Below are positions 42,548-50,882 of a stretch of 64,000 bases of DNA, piece after piece (positions within the stretch are counted from its first letter, which is position 1; every line of letters starts with the position of its first letter). Both the position numbers and the translations under genes were made by a program. The DNA lies in contig FNPS01000011.1 of the NCBI GenBank assembly GCA_900107365.1, positions 62,001 through 126,000 of the forward strand. Reading direction: 5' to 3'. The notes beneath the pieces are model-generated. The model was not told the DNA's origin, did no database searches, and saw only the letters and a list, made by a program, of their open reading frames with translations. Origin of the DNA: Flavobacterium aquidurense. GTDB taxonomy: Bacteria; Bacteroidota; Bacteroidia; Flavobacteriales; Flavobacteriaceae.

Positions 42548-44962
42548 ATGAAAAAAGCTATCATTTTAAGTCTTTTATTCCTTTTTACTTTAAAATCTTT
42601 TGGCCAGAACCAAAAAGCTGAGAATTTAAAACTGCAAAAAAACCGATTGATGATTCAAAACATGGGTATTTATGCATACAGTATAAATCAAGGACTTATT
42701 GATATAGACAGTGCAATGGTTTTAGTTTGTAAAGCCACTAAAATTCCTTACACATTAGTGAATGACGAAGGCTATAATGACGGATCTTACTTTCCCGGAA
42801 ATGATTTAATCAGTAATGGTAATATTCGTGGTGCCGAAAAATTGCTTTCAAAATTAGAATTGACAGATCAAATAAAATTAAACTTTCAATTGTCCAATTT
42901 CTACCTTTTTAAATCAGGTACAAAAAAGGCTGATCTTGATAATGCCTTTTTTTACATAACTAAAGCTGAGAAACTTGTAAAAAAAACAAAAAATCAAAAA
43001 TGGAATTTTCAAATTAAACTTCTTTTGGCAAAATATTATTTTCAAACGGGAAATAAAGCAGTAAGCAAAACTATTTTCGAGAAGATTACAGAAGAAAGTA
43101 GAAAAACAAATGATCCTATGCTGATTGCTGAAGCAATTGATAACCAAGGAACTTTTATGCCAAATGAAAATCCTGAAAAAGCAGTTGTCTTAAAAGAAGC
43201 AATGGATCTTTATAAAAAATCAAGTCGTACGGAAAAAGAAATTGAAACTTTGATGAAAATAATTACAGTTCATTTCTGGACAGGAAACATTAAACTCGCC
43301 AAAGAAGAATGTTTACAAAGTCTGGCACTTCAGAAGAAAATAGGTTTTAGCTATACCCAGTATACTGAAACAACTATTGCATATATCGAAATTATGAATG
43401 ACAATGTAAAAAATGCACTTTATTATGCTTTACAGAGTATAAATTCAATGGAGAACACCAAAGACTATCTATATGCAGATAGTTTTTACATGCGTTTAGG
43501 TAATATTTATAACCGAATGCGCTATTATGAACAAGCTATTAAATTTTATGAGAAAGGAATTAGTTACAATCAAAGAGAACTTAACGGCGGTGCTTGGTAT
43601 AAAAACTTTTTTAGTGCCGTAGATTCTCTTACTGAAAGAGGAAAGTTTTCTGAAGCCTTAACTTATCTGGAAACTACGTCCAAAAAATATCCTCCAAGAA
43701 ATGACCTAGATAACATGATTCTTCATGAGATTAAAGCTTATTGCTTAGAACATTTAGGAAGAATGAAAGAAGCGGAATCTACTTATGAAAAAATGGCTTA
43801 TTATGCTCAAAAGTTAAATACGCTAGAAACAATAAAAGATGTTGCAACTCATTATTCTTTCATGGCATTATTTTACACTAAAATCAATAAAGTAGATAAA
43901 GCGAGGGCTATTACAGATAAAATAATTGAACTTACCAAAGCAAATAAACACGGATTTAACCCTAATAATCTTGAGCTTTCCCTATTCAAAATTGATTCGC
44001 TTTCCGGAGATTATTATTCGGCCATTAAACATGCTGCAAATTATCATAAAATTCAGGATTCAATGTTTAATCTTGCTAAAAATAAAGAATTTGAAAATCT
44101 AAAATTTAGATACGAAACGGCGAATAAAGAATACAATATCAGATCTTTAAAAAAACAAGCTAAAGAGCAGAAAAGCAAATTAAACACTTCAATTCTTTTA
44201 AACACAATTTCAATAAGTTCATTAGTTTTATTACTGATTGTTATTGGTTTATTGTACAACAGATCTAAAATTAAGCAACGAAACACTAATAGATTAGAAA
44301 TTAAAGAAAAAGAAATTAATCTAAAAAATTTAAAACTGCAGCATTTAGTAGATGAAAAAGAATGGCTTTTGAAAGAAATCCATCATCGTGTAAAAAACAA
44401 CCTTCAGACTATAATTAGCCTGCTTAATTCTCAATCAGCTTATTTAAAAGATGATCTAGCAATTTCTACTATTAAAAATAGTCAGAACAGAATACATGCC
44501 ATGTCCCTTATTCATCAGAAATTATATCTGGGAGATAATTTGTCTACCATAAATATGCCTGACTATTGTAATGAATTGGTCGAATATTTAAAAGATTCTT
44601 TTAGTGAAACACAGTATATTAATTTTAAAATGCAGGTAGATCCAATAGAACTTGATATTTCACAGGCAATTCCACTTGGGTTAATCATGAACGAAGTTGT
44701 CACTAACGCTATAAAATATGCGTTCCCGGATAAAACCAATTGTATCATCAACATTTCACTTCTAGAAGTTACGCATAACTGCTATATATTAATTATTTCC
44801 GATAATGGAATTGGTATTTCAAACGTATCGGACCTGCAAAACAGCAACTCCTTCGGAATGGTACTTATTCAAGGCTTGAGCGATACTCTTGAAGGAGATT
44901 TGTTCCTGGAGAATGAAAATGGTATAACAGTGAAGTTGTGTTTTAAAAAGGAACTTAAATAG
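42548..44962 (+). CDS. TPR-containing histidine kinase (HisKA_2 type), second copy
   Basis: 804 residues with a signal peptide ending SFGQ, periplasmic TPR repeats (about 85-500), one membrane helix at about 550-572 (LNTISISSLVLLLIVIGLLY) and a HisKA_2 kinase (LLKEIHHRVKNNLQ, H612-H613) with NEVVTNAIKYAF and SDNGIGIS ATP-binding boxes. It is a paralogue of the kinase at 34659. It has no receiver-domain partner next to it: the neighbouring regulator is GAF-type. It may cross-talk with the REC regulator at 36948 or a partner elsewhere. Confidence 0.92.
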   Translation: MKKAIILSLLFLFTLKSFGQNQKAENLKLQKNRLMIQNMGIYAYSINQGLIDIDSAMVLVCKATKIPYTLVNDEGYNDGSYFPGNDLISNGNIRGAEKLLSKLELTDQIKLNFQLSNFYLFKSGTKKADLDNAFFYITKAEKLVKKTKNQKWNFQIKLLLAKYYFQTGNKAVSKTIFEKITEESRKTNDPMLIAEAIDNQGTFMPNENPEKAVVLKEAMDLYKKSSRTEKEIETLMKIITVHFWTGNIKLAKEECLQSLALQKKIGFSYTQYTETTIAYIEIMNDNVKNALYYALQSINSMENTKDYLYADSFYMRLGNIYNRMRYYEQAIKFYEKGISYNQRELNGGAWYKNFFSAVDSLTERGKFSEALTYLETTSKKYPPRNDLDNMILHEIKAYCLEHLGRMKEAESTYEKMAYYAQKLNTLETIKDVATHYSFMALFYTKINKVDKARAITDKIIELTKANKHGFNPNNLELSLFKIDSLSGDYYSAIKHAANYHKIQDSMFNLAKNKEFENLKFRYETANKEYNIRSLKKQAKEQKSKLNTSILLNTISISSLVLLLIVIGLLYNRSKIKQRNTNRLEIKEKEINLKNLKLQHLVDEKEWLLKEIHHRVKNNLQTIISLLNSQSAYLKDDLAISTIKNSQNRIHAMSLIHQKLYLGDNLSTINMPDYCNELVEYLKDSFSETQYINFKMQVDPIELDISQAIPLGLIMNEVVTNAIKYAFPDKTNCIINISLLEVTHNCYILIISDNGIGISNVSDLQNSNSFGMVLIQGLSDTLEGDLFLENENGITVKLCFKKELK

Positions 44963-45065
44963 TAAATATATTGATTTAAAACATTGCGCTGCCTTCGGAG
45001 AATAAGATAAGTCGATAACCATTTCAGGGAACTAAAAGATTTGTGCATTATATTGTTCATAAGGT

Positions 45066-45140
45066 AAAAATGGTACAGCTCTTTTTAGTTTATTTAAAAA
45101 CAAGAATCGACTTCTTATTTAGCCTTCACGCTTTATTTTT
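45066..45140 (+). pseudogene. Relic of the TMEM175 gene
   Basis: Nucleotide similarity to 40021-40095: both run AAAAAT-GTRCAGCTCTTTT, then AGTTTAT, then GACTTC, and a T-rich end, with frameshifting gaps in the relic. It is on the same strand as the intact gene. Confidence 0.65.
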
Positions 45141-45246
45141 ACCTACCCAACTGCGCCAAGTAAATTGACAAAATAAGTATTTGTTCTTTTTCTCTTTCCT
45201 GCAATCTATTCAAAATAACTACAGTCTGATCTACCAGTTTTGCCAT
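45139..45246 (-). pseudogene. Relic of the 5' end of the GAF sigma-54 regulator
   Basis: Reverse-strand frame from ATG at 45246 to a stop at 45139: MAKLVDQTVVILNRLQEREK followed by EQILILSIYLAQLGR. It matches the start of the intact protein (MEKSIDQTAVIMNRLQEREK, EQILILSI). It ends after 35 codons. The upstream DNA to about 45390 is also nearly the same as that upstream of the intact gene. Confidence 0.88.
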
Positions 45247-45353
45247 AAACAGTAAGTGGACCGCTATTTTAAAAAGCGAATAGGCTAAATTTAAGAAATA
45301 GCCTTAATTAAACAGTACTGATTTTTCTAAATACAACATTTTCATTTCATAAA

Positions 45354-45371
45354 ATTACGACATATCGTATA
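45354..45371. promoter_or_regulatory. ATTACG-N6-CGTATA palindrome (stress island site E)
   Basis: ATTACG-ACATAT-CGTATA, copied with the duplicated segment from 42225, now about 100 bp upstream of the 33-bp promoter block of the dioxygenase gene, as site B is to the hydrolase operon. Confidence 0.45.
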
Positions 45372-45469
45372 ATCAAAAGGCATAAACAACAAACTAACAC
45401 CTTATATATAACGCATGTAAAAGAAAGGAATGTTTTTTGGCTATTGATTACCAGCAAAAAAATATTGCT

Positions 45470-45524
45470 TTTTTATTTCTTAATCTAGGTTAATCGATGC
45501 ACAGCCATAACTGAAGTAAATTTG
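45470..45524 (+). promoter_or_regulatory. Promoter of the dioxygenase gene with a palindromic operator
   Basis: A 33-bp block (45470-45502) matches 29077-29109 at 31 of 33 positions. TTAATCTAGGTTAA (45480-45493) is one base off the perfect palindrome. TAAATTTG at 45517-45524 fits TAnnTTTG, with the same 15-bp spacing as in the first copy. Confidence 0.65.
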
Positions 45525-45563
45525 TATAAGAAAATCAATAACAACTAAATAAATAAAAATACC

Positions 45564-46502
45564 ATGGAAAATAAAATTTTAGGCTTACACCATATTACTG
45601 CAATTGCAGGTGACGCTAAACGTAATTTCAACTTTTACTCCAATATATTAGGATTACGTTTTATTAAAAAAACGGTAAATTTTGATGACCCGGGAACATA
45701 CCATTTTTACTTTGGTGATGAAGTTGGAAGTGCCGGAACGATCTTAACTTTTTTCCCTTGGGGAGAAGGAATTCAACAAGGAAGAAAAGGTTCTGGAATG
45801 GCAACAGAAATTGGATATTCTGTTCCAAAAGGAAGTCTTGATTTCTGGCAGAAACGTTTTGAAAAATACAATGTAATTTACAACAAACCAGCTGAAAAGT
45901 TTGGAGAAAAATATCTTACTTTCTTAGATCCGGACGGTTTAAAATTAGAATTAATAGAATCTAAAACAGGTGACGACAGAAAACCGTGGGAAACCGATGA
46001 AGTAAAAGCTGATGTGGCAACAAGAGGTTTTCATAACATTACTTTGACCTTAAACAGTATTAAAGCTACTGCTGCAATATTAACTGAAATATTTGGTTAC
46101 AAATTGATCGATCAGGATGTAAACCGTTACCGTTATGCAACTGATACTGTAGAAAATGCAGCAATTGTTGACCTTGTAGAATTGGCAGAAGAAAAACGCG
46201 GACATGTAGCCAACGGATCTGTGCATCACGTAGCATTTAGAGTGCAAAATGATGAAATTTTAATGCACTTCCGTGAAAAAATCGAGGAATACGGATTGTC
46301 TATTACACCACAGATTGATAGAAATTATTTCCACTCTCTATATTTTAGAGAACCGGGAGGTGTTTTATTTGAAATCGCGACAGAAAACCCTGGTTTTACA
46401 GTAGATGAAAGTTTAGAAGAATTAGGTAAAAACTTAAAACTTCCTGAACAATATGAGTCAGACAGAGCTGCTATTGAAGCGCATTTGGTTAAAATAAATT
46501 AA
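45564..46502 (+). CDS. Ring-cleaving dioxygenase of the VOC superfamily (MhqO-like)
   Basis: 312 residues with two vicinal-oxygen-chelate halves. Metal-ligand candidates are His in LGLHHITAIAGD at the start, His in GSVHHVAFRV (about 220) and Glu in REPGGVLFEIATENPG (about 270). The family is annotated as ring-cleaving dioxygenase/glyoxalase, and the Bacillus MhqO protein confers quinone resistance. It is driven from the same type of promoter as the hydrolase operon 16 kb away, together with DoxX and MhqD-like proteins. It is monocistronic; a terminator follows at 46616. Confidence 0.9.
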   Translation: MENKILGLHHITAIAGDAKRNFNFYSNILGLRFIKKTVNFDDPGTYHFYFGDEVGSAGTILTFFPWGEGIQQGRKGSGMATEIGYSVPKGSLDFWQKRFEKYNVIYNKPAEKFGEKYLTFLDPDGLKLELIESKTGDDRKPWETDEVKADVATRGFHNITLTLNSIKATAAILTEIFGYKLIDQDVNRYRYATDTVENAAIVDLVELAEEKRGHVANGSVHHVAFRVQNDEILMHFREKIEEYGLSITPQIDRNYFHSLYFREPGGVLFEIATENPGFTVDESLEELGKNLKLPEQYESDRAAIEAHLVKIN

Positions 46503-46615
46503 TTAATAGCATCATTACAAACAAGTTAACCTTTATTTATCTGTAAAAACCATTTAAAAAATGGTCGTTTAATTTAAAGGTACTTTGTTAATATTTTAAA
46601 AAAACTAAAACTTGT

Positions 46616-46649
46616 AAAAACCTGCCAATCCCCGGATTTGCAGGTTTTT
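46616..46649. terminator. Terminator after the dioxygenase gene
   Basis: AAAAACCTGC / GCAGGTTTTT, 10-bp stem with a 14-base loop, 113 bp after the stop. Confidence 0.75.
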
Positions 46650-46715
46650 GCTTTATATAATGGTTTTGCTATTGATTAAACTTCTGAAAAAATTAAATAT
46701 GAAAGAAGGCTTATA

Positions 46716-46884
46716 AAGCTACCGTCTGGACACAAATAGTACAGATCAATTTTAAACACCTATTACACGGATTTGCACTAATTTTAATACTTAGCTTAAT
46801 TTGTGAAATTAATTTTACGAACGAAAATTAGTGGCAATTAGTTAAATTGGTGTTTATTTTATACTTATGTCCACACGGTAGCTT
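46716..46884. repeat. MITE-like long palindromic element (169 bp)
   Basis: The left end AAGCTACCGTCTGGACACAA and the right end (complement AAGCTACCGTGTGGACATAA) are inverted repeats. The interior (AAACACC ... CACTAATTTT and AAAATTAGTGG ... GGTGTTT) is also inverted, so the whole folds as one long hairpin. No coding content. Confidence 0.65.
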
Positions 46885-46896
46885 ATAAAGACCTTT

Positions 46897-46921
46897 TTAC
46901 ACAAATTCAAAACATTTATAA
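46897..46921 (+). promoter_or_regulatory. 25-bp element shared by two PUL genes (copy 1)
   Basis: Identical over 25 bp to 49566-49590 (begins TTACACAAATTCAAAACATT). It lies 254 bp upstream of the metzincin-motif lipoprotein gene. Probably a regulator binding site for the heparan locus. Confidence 0.5.
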
Positions 46922-47174
46922 TTAAAACTGAAGGCTAACACTTACTTTGAGTTTTAATTTTGTTTTATCAAAATCACATTGCTCATTTGAAGTCATTTTC
47001 TATTAGAAAAATTGAGGTAAAACATTTTCAATAGTAACTTTCTTAGCCTGCGCCAGAATACACCTGTTTTTTTAATCTTTCAGCCAATTTTTTATTTAAC
47101 AGAATTTTTATGACATTTGTGTTTTTGAAAATAGATCCCCAAAAAAACAAAAAAACAATTTTAAACTAACCTAC

Positions 47175-48419
47175 ATGAACAAGAAAACCAAAAAAGGGCT
47201 CTTTAGCATTTTGCTATTAGCCAATTTCGTCTTTTTTGCAAGCTGCGAAAATGGAAATGATGACGAAAACTACAAACCAAATTATCAGGCAACTATAGAC
47301 GCTACAAATTTGCCTGCAGGAAATAAACCCATGACCATGTTTGAAGACGCAGAAAGTTCTTCTAAAATGTACGATAAAAACGATCGTTGGTTTAGAGTCA
47401 ACGAACCTTTGCAAATTATTCAAAAAGGAAAAGATTCTGTTCAAATATCCTTATACTCTCCTGTTGGACTTACAGATGTAAAAATTTATGCTAAATTGCC
47501 TAACTACGATAAGCGATTTGTAATTTATACCTTTTCAAAAATCCCCGCTTTTCATCGCTCTTTCCATCAAATTCCATTAACTGCCGGAAAAAATGATTAT
47601 TTATCTGAAACCGGAAGTCCTGTTACGATAGATAAGATTGACGGATTTTCTTCAGGCGGTATTGAATTTTCAGTTGAGTCAAGTGATCCTTTGTTTGCAA
47701 AATTCAAAAAAATAAAATCTTCCCGTTTAGTTGGGTTCAGCGATTCTTATCATTTAAATAATCCCGTAGATGATCCTAAAAAATATTTGCCGATGAATCC
47801 GGTTTTGGCCAAAGAAGCCATTGCTATGATTCTTAATTTTTCGTACGCAATCAGTCATCCTTTATACTATGACACTTTTATTAATTTTGACCGATACAAG
47901 CGAGAGCAAGCTGCAACCGCCGGCACTGCTGTAAATGGTGCGCTTAACTGGCATGGCAATGCTGATGATGTAGATGGTGTTTATGATTATTTAACTAAAG
48001 TTCAAATTGAACAAGCTTATACAACCTATATTGATAAACGACAACTTAATATCGCTATGGTTGGCGGTGGTTCTGCCTGGGGCGGTGGTGCCTTAGCTTC
48101 TCAATGGGAATCTGGTTATGTTACCGGACATTGGAAGGGAGAAATGTCTGTTTGGTCACACGAATATTCACATCATAGTGGCTACAGCCATAGTAGTAAT
48201 TTAGCCAATAGTGGTGAAGGTGGCGGACAACAGGAAATGTTAACCCATTTTTATAAATATTTGATTTATTTAAATGATCTTCCGTTTACAGATCCGGAGA
48301 TACTTAAAACGTATACAAAAACAAGCTATCTGACAGGTACTTATAAAAAACCAGTGTTTACAATCGACCCAAAAAATCCATTTTTATTAAAGTATAAAGG
48401 AGAAGGAAAATGGAACTAA
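47175..48419 (+). CDS. Lipoprotein with a metzincin zinc-protease motif
   Basis: 414 residues. A lipoprotein signal with lipobox FASC at about residues 22-25 places it on the outer membrane. The C-terminal third contains HEYSHHSGYSH (H329, E330, H333, G336, H339), an exact HExxHxxGxxH zinc motif as in metzincin proteases, preceded by MVGGGSAWGGGALAS. The N-terminal 220 residues look like a beta-rich domain of unknown type. I recognise no named family. It precedes a propeller-like lipoprotein by 14 bp in a heparan-type locus, so it may trim the core protein of a proteoglycan (inference). Confidence 0.75.
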   Translation: MNKKTKKGLFSILLLANFVFFASCENGNDDENYKPNYQATIDATNLPAGNKPMTMFEDAESSSKMYDKNDRWFRVNEPLQIIQKGKDSVQISLYSPVGLTDVKIYAKLPNYDKRFVIYTFSKIPAFHRSFHQIPLTAGKNDYLSETGSPVTIDKIDGFSSGGIEFSVESSDPLFAKFKKIKSSRLVGFSDSYHLNNPVDDPKKYLPMNPVLAKEAIAMILNFSYAISHPLYYDTFINFDRYKREQAATAGTAVNGALNWHGNADDVDGVYDYLTKVQIEQAYTTYIDKRQLNIAMVGGGSAWGGGALASQWESGYVTGHWKGEMSVWSHEYSHHSGYSHSSNLANSGEGGGQQEMLTHFYKYLIYLNDLPFTDPEILKTYTKTSYLTGTYKKPVFTIDPKNPFLLKYKGEGKWN

Positions 48420-48433
48420 AAAATAAAATAAAC

Positions 48434-49444
48434 ATGAATAAAATACCTTTTATCCTATTATTACTTTGTCTTTTTACTAGTTGCAGTAAAGATGCTGACG
48501 GAGAAAACAACGGTACAATCTATAAATATTACTATCCGACCGATGAAGCAACAATTACAGCGAGTGCAATTGGAGCCGGAACTGGAGCACTTGACCCAAA
48601 AGGGATTGCGGTAGCAAATAACAAACTTTATATCTGTAATGGTGATGTATTAGAAATTTTTGATGCGACAACTTTAAAATACATCAAAACAATTGCAAAT
48701 TATACCAAAGGAACTACGACAATTGCCCTTACTAAACTTTCGTCTGTTTGTATTGACAATGGCAGAATCTACGTAGGAAGTGTTGATTCAAGGCTTTTTG
48801 TATTTGATGAAAGTACAAATACCGGAATTAGCACGGTAGGAAATGGTCAATGGTGGAATACTTTTGTACACGTTTTTGCTGTTGTCGTAAAAGACGGATT
48901 GGTATTTGTGAAAGAAAAAGAAACCTCTATTAAAGTTTTTGAGACCTCACAAATTACCGAATCCAGTGACTGGAATCTAAAGCCAATTGCCAAATTGAAT
49001 ACCTTAAACGGTTTTGATCAAATCTACTCTTTGGATATTGCTTCAGGAAATTTAGTTGTTGCGGGAAGAGATGCAAAAAGCTATTTGTACTACAACATTG
49101 CCGATATTAAAGCAAATGCTGCAAGTTCGCTAACAGAGCCAATAAAACCAGTAACCGCTCCTTTTACTGATGCAAAACCTATCGCGATTTCTTTTAGTGA
49201 AGATTGGGCTATTACCACAGAAACTGTTGGAAGCTTAAACTACTTACGTCTTTATCCAAAAGAGGAATTTATGAATAAAAATTATACTCCAAGGATTAAT
49301 GCTAATGATATTATGGGAGCAAATCCTTTTGGTACGATCGTTAGTACAGCCCAATTAAATGATCGCATTTTTTTATCGGATAACACTAATAAAAAAATCA
49401 GGGTTATTAAACTTAATCACTCCACCATTACGGAGCAAAAATAA
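48434..49444 (+). CDS. Lipoprotein with beta-propeller-like repeats
   Basis: About 336 residues from Met at 48434 (MNKIPFILLLLCLFTSCSKD), which gives a proper lipobox (LFTSC). The frame is open to 48410, which overlaps the previous stop and adds a charged leader. Repeats such as DPKGIAVANNKLYICNGDVL, LSSVCIDNGRIYVGSVDSRL and YSLDIASGNLVVAGRDAKSY are spaced like propeller blades (NHL-like). It is probably a surface binding protein or lipoprotein partner of the preceding protein. Function unknown. Confidence 0.72.
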   Translation: MNKIPFILLLLCLFTSCSKDADGENNGTIYKYYYPTDEATITASAIGAGTGALDPKGIAVANNKLYICNGDVLEIFDATTLKYIKTIANYTKGTTTIALTKLSSVCIDNGRIYVGSVDSRLFVFDESTNTGISTVGNGQWWNTFVHVFAVVVKDGLVFVKEKETSIKVFETSQITESSDWNLKPIAKLNTLNGFDQIYSLDIASGNLVVAGRDAKSYLYYNIADIKANAASSLTEPIKPVTAPFTDAKPIAISFSEDWAITTETVGSLNYLRLYPKEEFMNKNYTPRINANDIMGANPFGTIVSTAQLNDRIFLSDNTNKKIRVIKLNHSTITEQK

Positions 49445-49464
49445 ATCAAAACTATAAGTTTAAG

Positions 49465-49497
49465 AAGACGGTCTAAAAACAGACCGTCTTTTTTTTT
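49465..49497 (+). terminator. Strong terminator after the two lipoprotein genes
   Basis: AAGACGGTCT / AGACCGTCTT with a 6-base loop followed by seven Ts. Confidence 0.9.
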
Positions 49498-49565
49498 ATT
49501 CCAAATTAAATTAAAAGGATATTTAAAGCAGTATTTAATCTTTTATCAATACATAAAATAGTGGT

Positions 49566-49590
49566 TTACACAAATTCAAAACATTTATAA
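49566..49590 (+). promoter_or_regulatory. 25-bp element shared by two PUL genes (copy 2)
   Basis: Exact copy of 46897-46921, here 90 bp upstream of the GH88 start. Confidence 0.5.
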
Positions 49591-49679
49591 ATGAATTTGA
49601 AATACCGTTTTCAACCTCCCGTTTAACTTCGCTTTATAAAATATTCACCAAAACTGAATACGGATAAAACGATTAAACT

Positions 49680-50882
49680 ATGAAAAAAACCTTCAGCCTA
49701 TTTCTAGCTATTTCTACTATTACTCTAAGCTCTTTTGCAAAATCCAATCAGGGAGACCCAACTTATGATTGGTTTAAGAAAACAACAGAAGTAATTCATT
49801 TCCAGTTAAACAAAGCCGCCCAAACCTATAAGCCGGGAAAAAATCCACGTTCTGTAAATCCGAACGGAACGGTACGATTGGCCGGTTTAACAGATTGGAC
49901 AACGGGATTCTTCCCCGGAAGTCTGTGGTATGGTTATGAACTTACAGGCGACAAAAAATTAGCAGAGGAAGCTAAAAAATTCACATTGGCACTTGATTCT
50001 ATCCGTAATATAAAAAACACACATGATGTTGGTTTCATGTTGTACTGCTCTTATGGAAATGCTTACCGAATTACAAAGGAAGAAATCTATCTCCCAGCGT
50101 TGAAGGACGGAGCAGCAAACCTTTATGCCCGATTCAATCCAAAAATTGGAGTAATTCGTTCCTGGGATTTTCCCTGGTGGCATTATCCTGTAATTATTGA
50201 CAATATGATGAATCTCGAATATTTATATTGGGGAGCGAAACAATTCAATAAACCAGAATATACAAATGCGGCAGATACTCATGCCTTAACAACCATGAAA
50301 AATCATTACAGAAAAGACTTCAGTTCTTATCATGTAGTCGATTATGACCCTGCAACCGGAAAAGTTTTGCGTAAAGCTACTCATCAGGGTTTAACAGATG
50401 AATCAGCTTGGGCACGCGGGCAAGCGTGGGGATTATATGGCTATACGGTATGTTACGAAAACAGCAAAAATCCGAAGTTTTTACAACAGGCTGAAAATAT
50501 TGCCAAATTCATTATGAACAATCCCAGAACTCCTAAAGATAAAGTTCCCGTTTGGGATTATGATGTTCATAATGCATTAGAAACGGATGAGCTTGCTCCA
50601 AGAGACGCCTCAGCCGCAGCCGTTATAGCTTCTGCCTTATTAGATTTGAGTACACAGGTAAAAGACGGTCAAAAATATGTTGATTATGCAGAGACACTAT
50701 TAAAATCCTTATCGTCAGATGCTTATTTGGCTAAACCAGACGAAAATCATTATTTCCTTTTAAAACATAGTGTCGGTGCTTTTTTATACAATTCTGAAAT
50801 TGATACTCCGCTTGACTATGCCGATTATTATTATCTGGAAGCTTTAAAAAGATATGCCGAAATCAAAAAAATTGAACTTTAA
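49680..50882 (+). CDS. GH88 unsaturated glucuronyl hydrolase
   Basis: 400 residues with a signal peptide (MKKTFSLFLAISTITLSSFA), so it acts in the periplasm. An (alpha/alpha)6 barrel hydrolase that removes the 4,5-unsaturated uronic acid from oligosaccharides produced by polysaccharide lyases. Catalytic Asp candidates are D116 in THDVGFMLY and D174 in IIDNMMNLEYL, spaced as in known unsaturated glucuronyl hydrolases. ESAWARGQAWGLYGY is another GH88 signature. It works downstream of the PL12 lyase at 54769 to yield monosaccharides. It has its own promoter with the repeated 25-bp element. Confidence 0.92.
   Translation: MKKTFSLFLAISTITLSSFAKSNQGDPTYDWFKKTTEVIHFQLNKAAQTYKPGKNPRSVNPNGTVRLAGLTDWTTGFFPGSLWYGYELTGDKKLAEEAKKFTLALDSIRNIKNTHDVGFMLYCSYGNAYRITKEEIYLPALKDGAANLYARFNPKIGVIRSWDFPWWHYPVIIDNMMNLEYLYWGAKQFNKPEYTNAADTHALTTMKNHYRKDFSSYHVVDYDPATGKVLRKATHQGLTDESAWARGQAWGLYGYTVCYENSKNPKFLQQAENIAKFIMNNPRTPKDKVPVWDYDVHNALETDELAPRDASAAAVIASALLDLSTQVKDGQKYVDYAETLLKSLSSDAYLAKPDENHYFLLKHSVGAFLYNSEIDTPLDYADYYYLEALKRYAEIKKIEL

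Larger units (their letters stand above)
44963..45563. other. Intergenic scar region between the kinase and dioxygenase
   Basis: Holds decayed copies of TMEM175 (45066-45140) and of the GAF regulator start (45139-45246), the duplicated upstream control DNA (to about 45390) and the dioxygenase promoter (45470-45524). No intact gene. Confidence 0.7.
46503..47174. other. Intergenic region with terminator and palindromic element
   Basis: 672 bp, no gene. Contains the terminator 46616-46649, a long palindromic element 46716-46884 and a 25-bp element (46897-46921) repeated at 49566. Confidence 0.6.
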
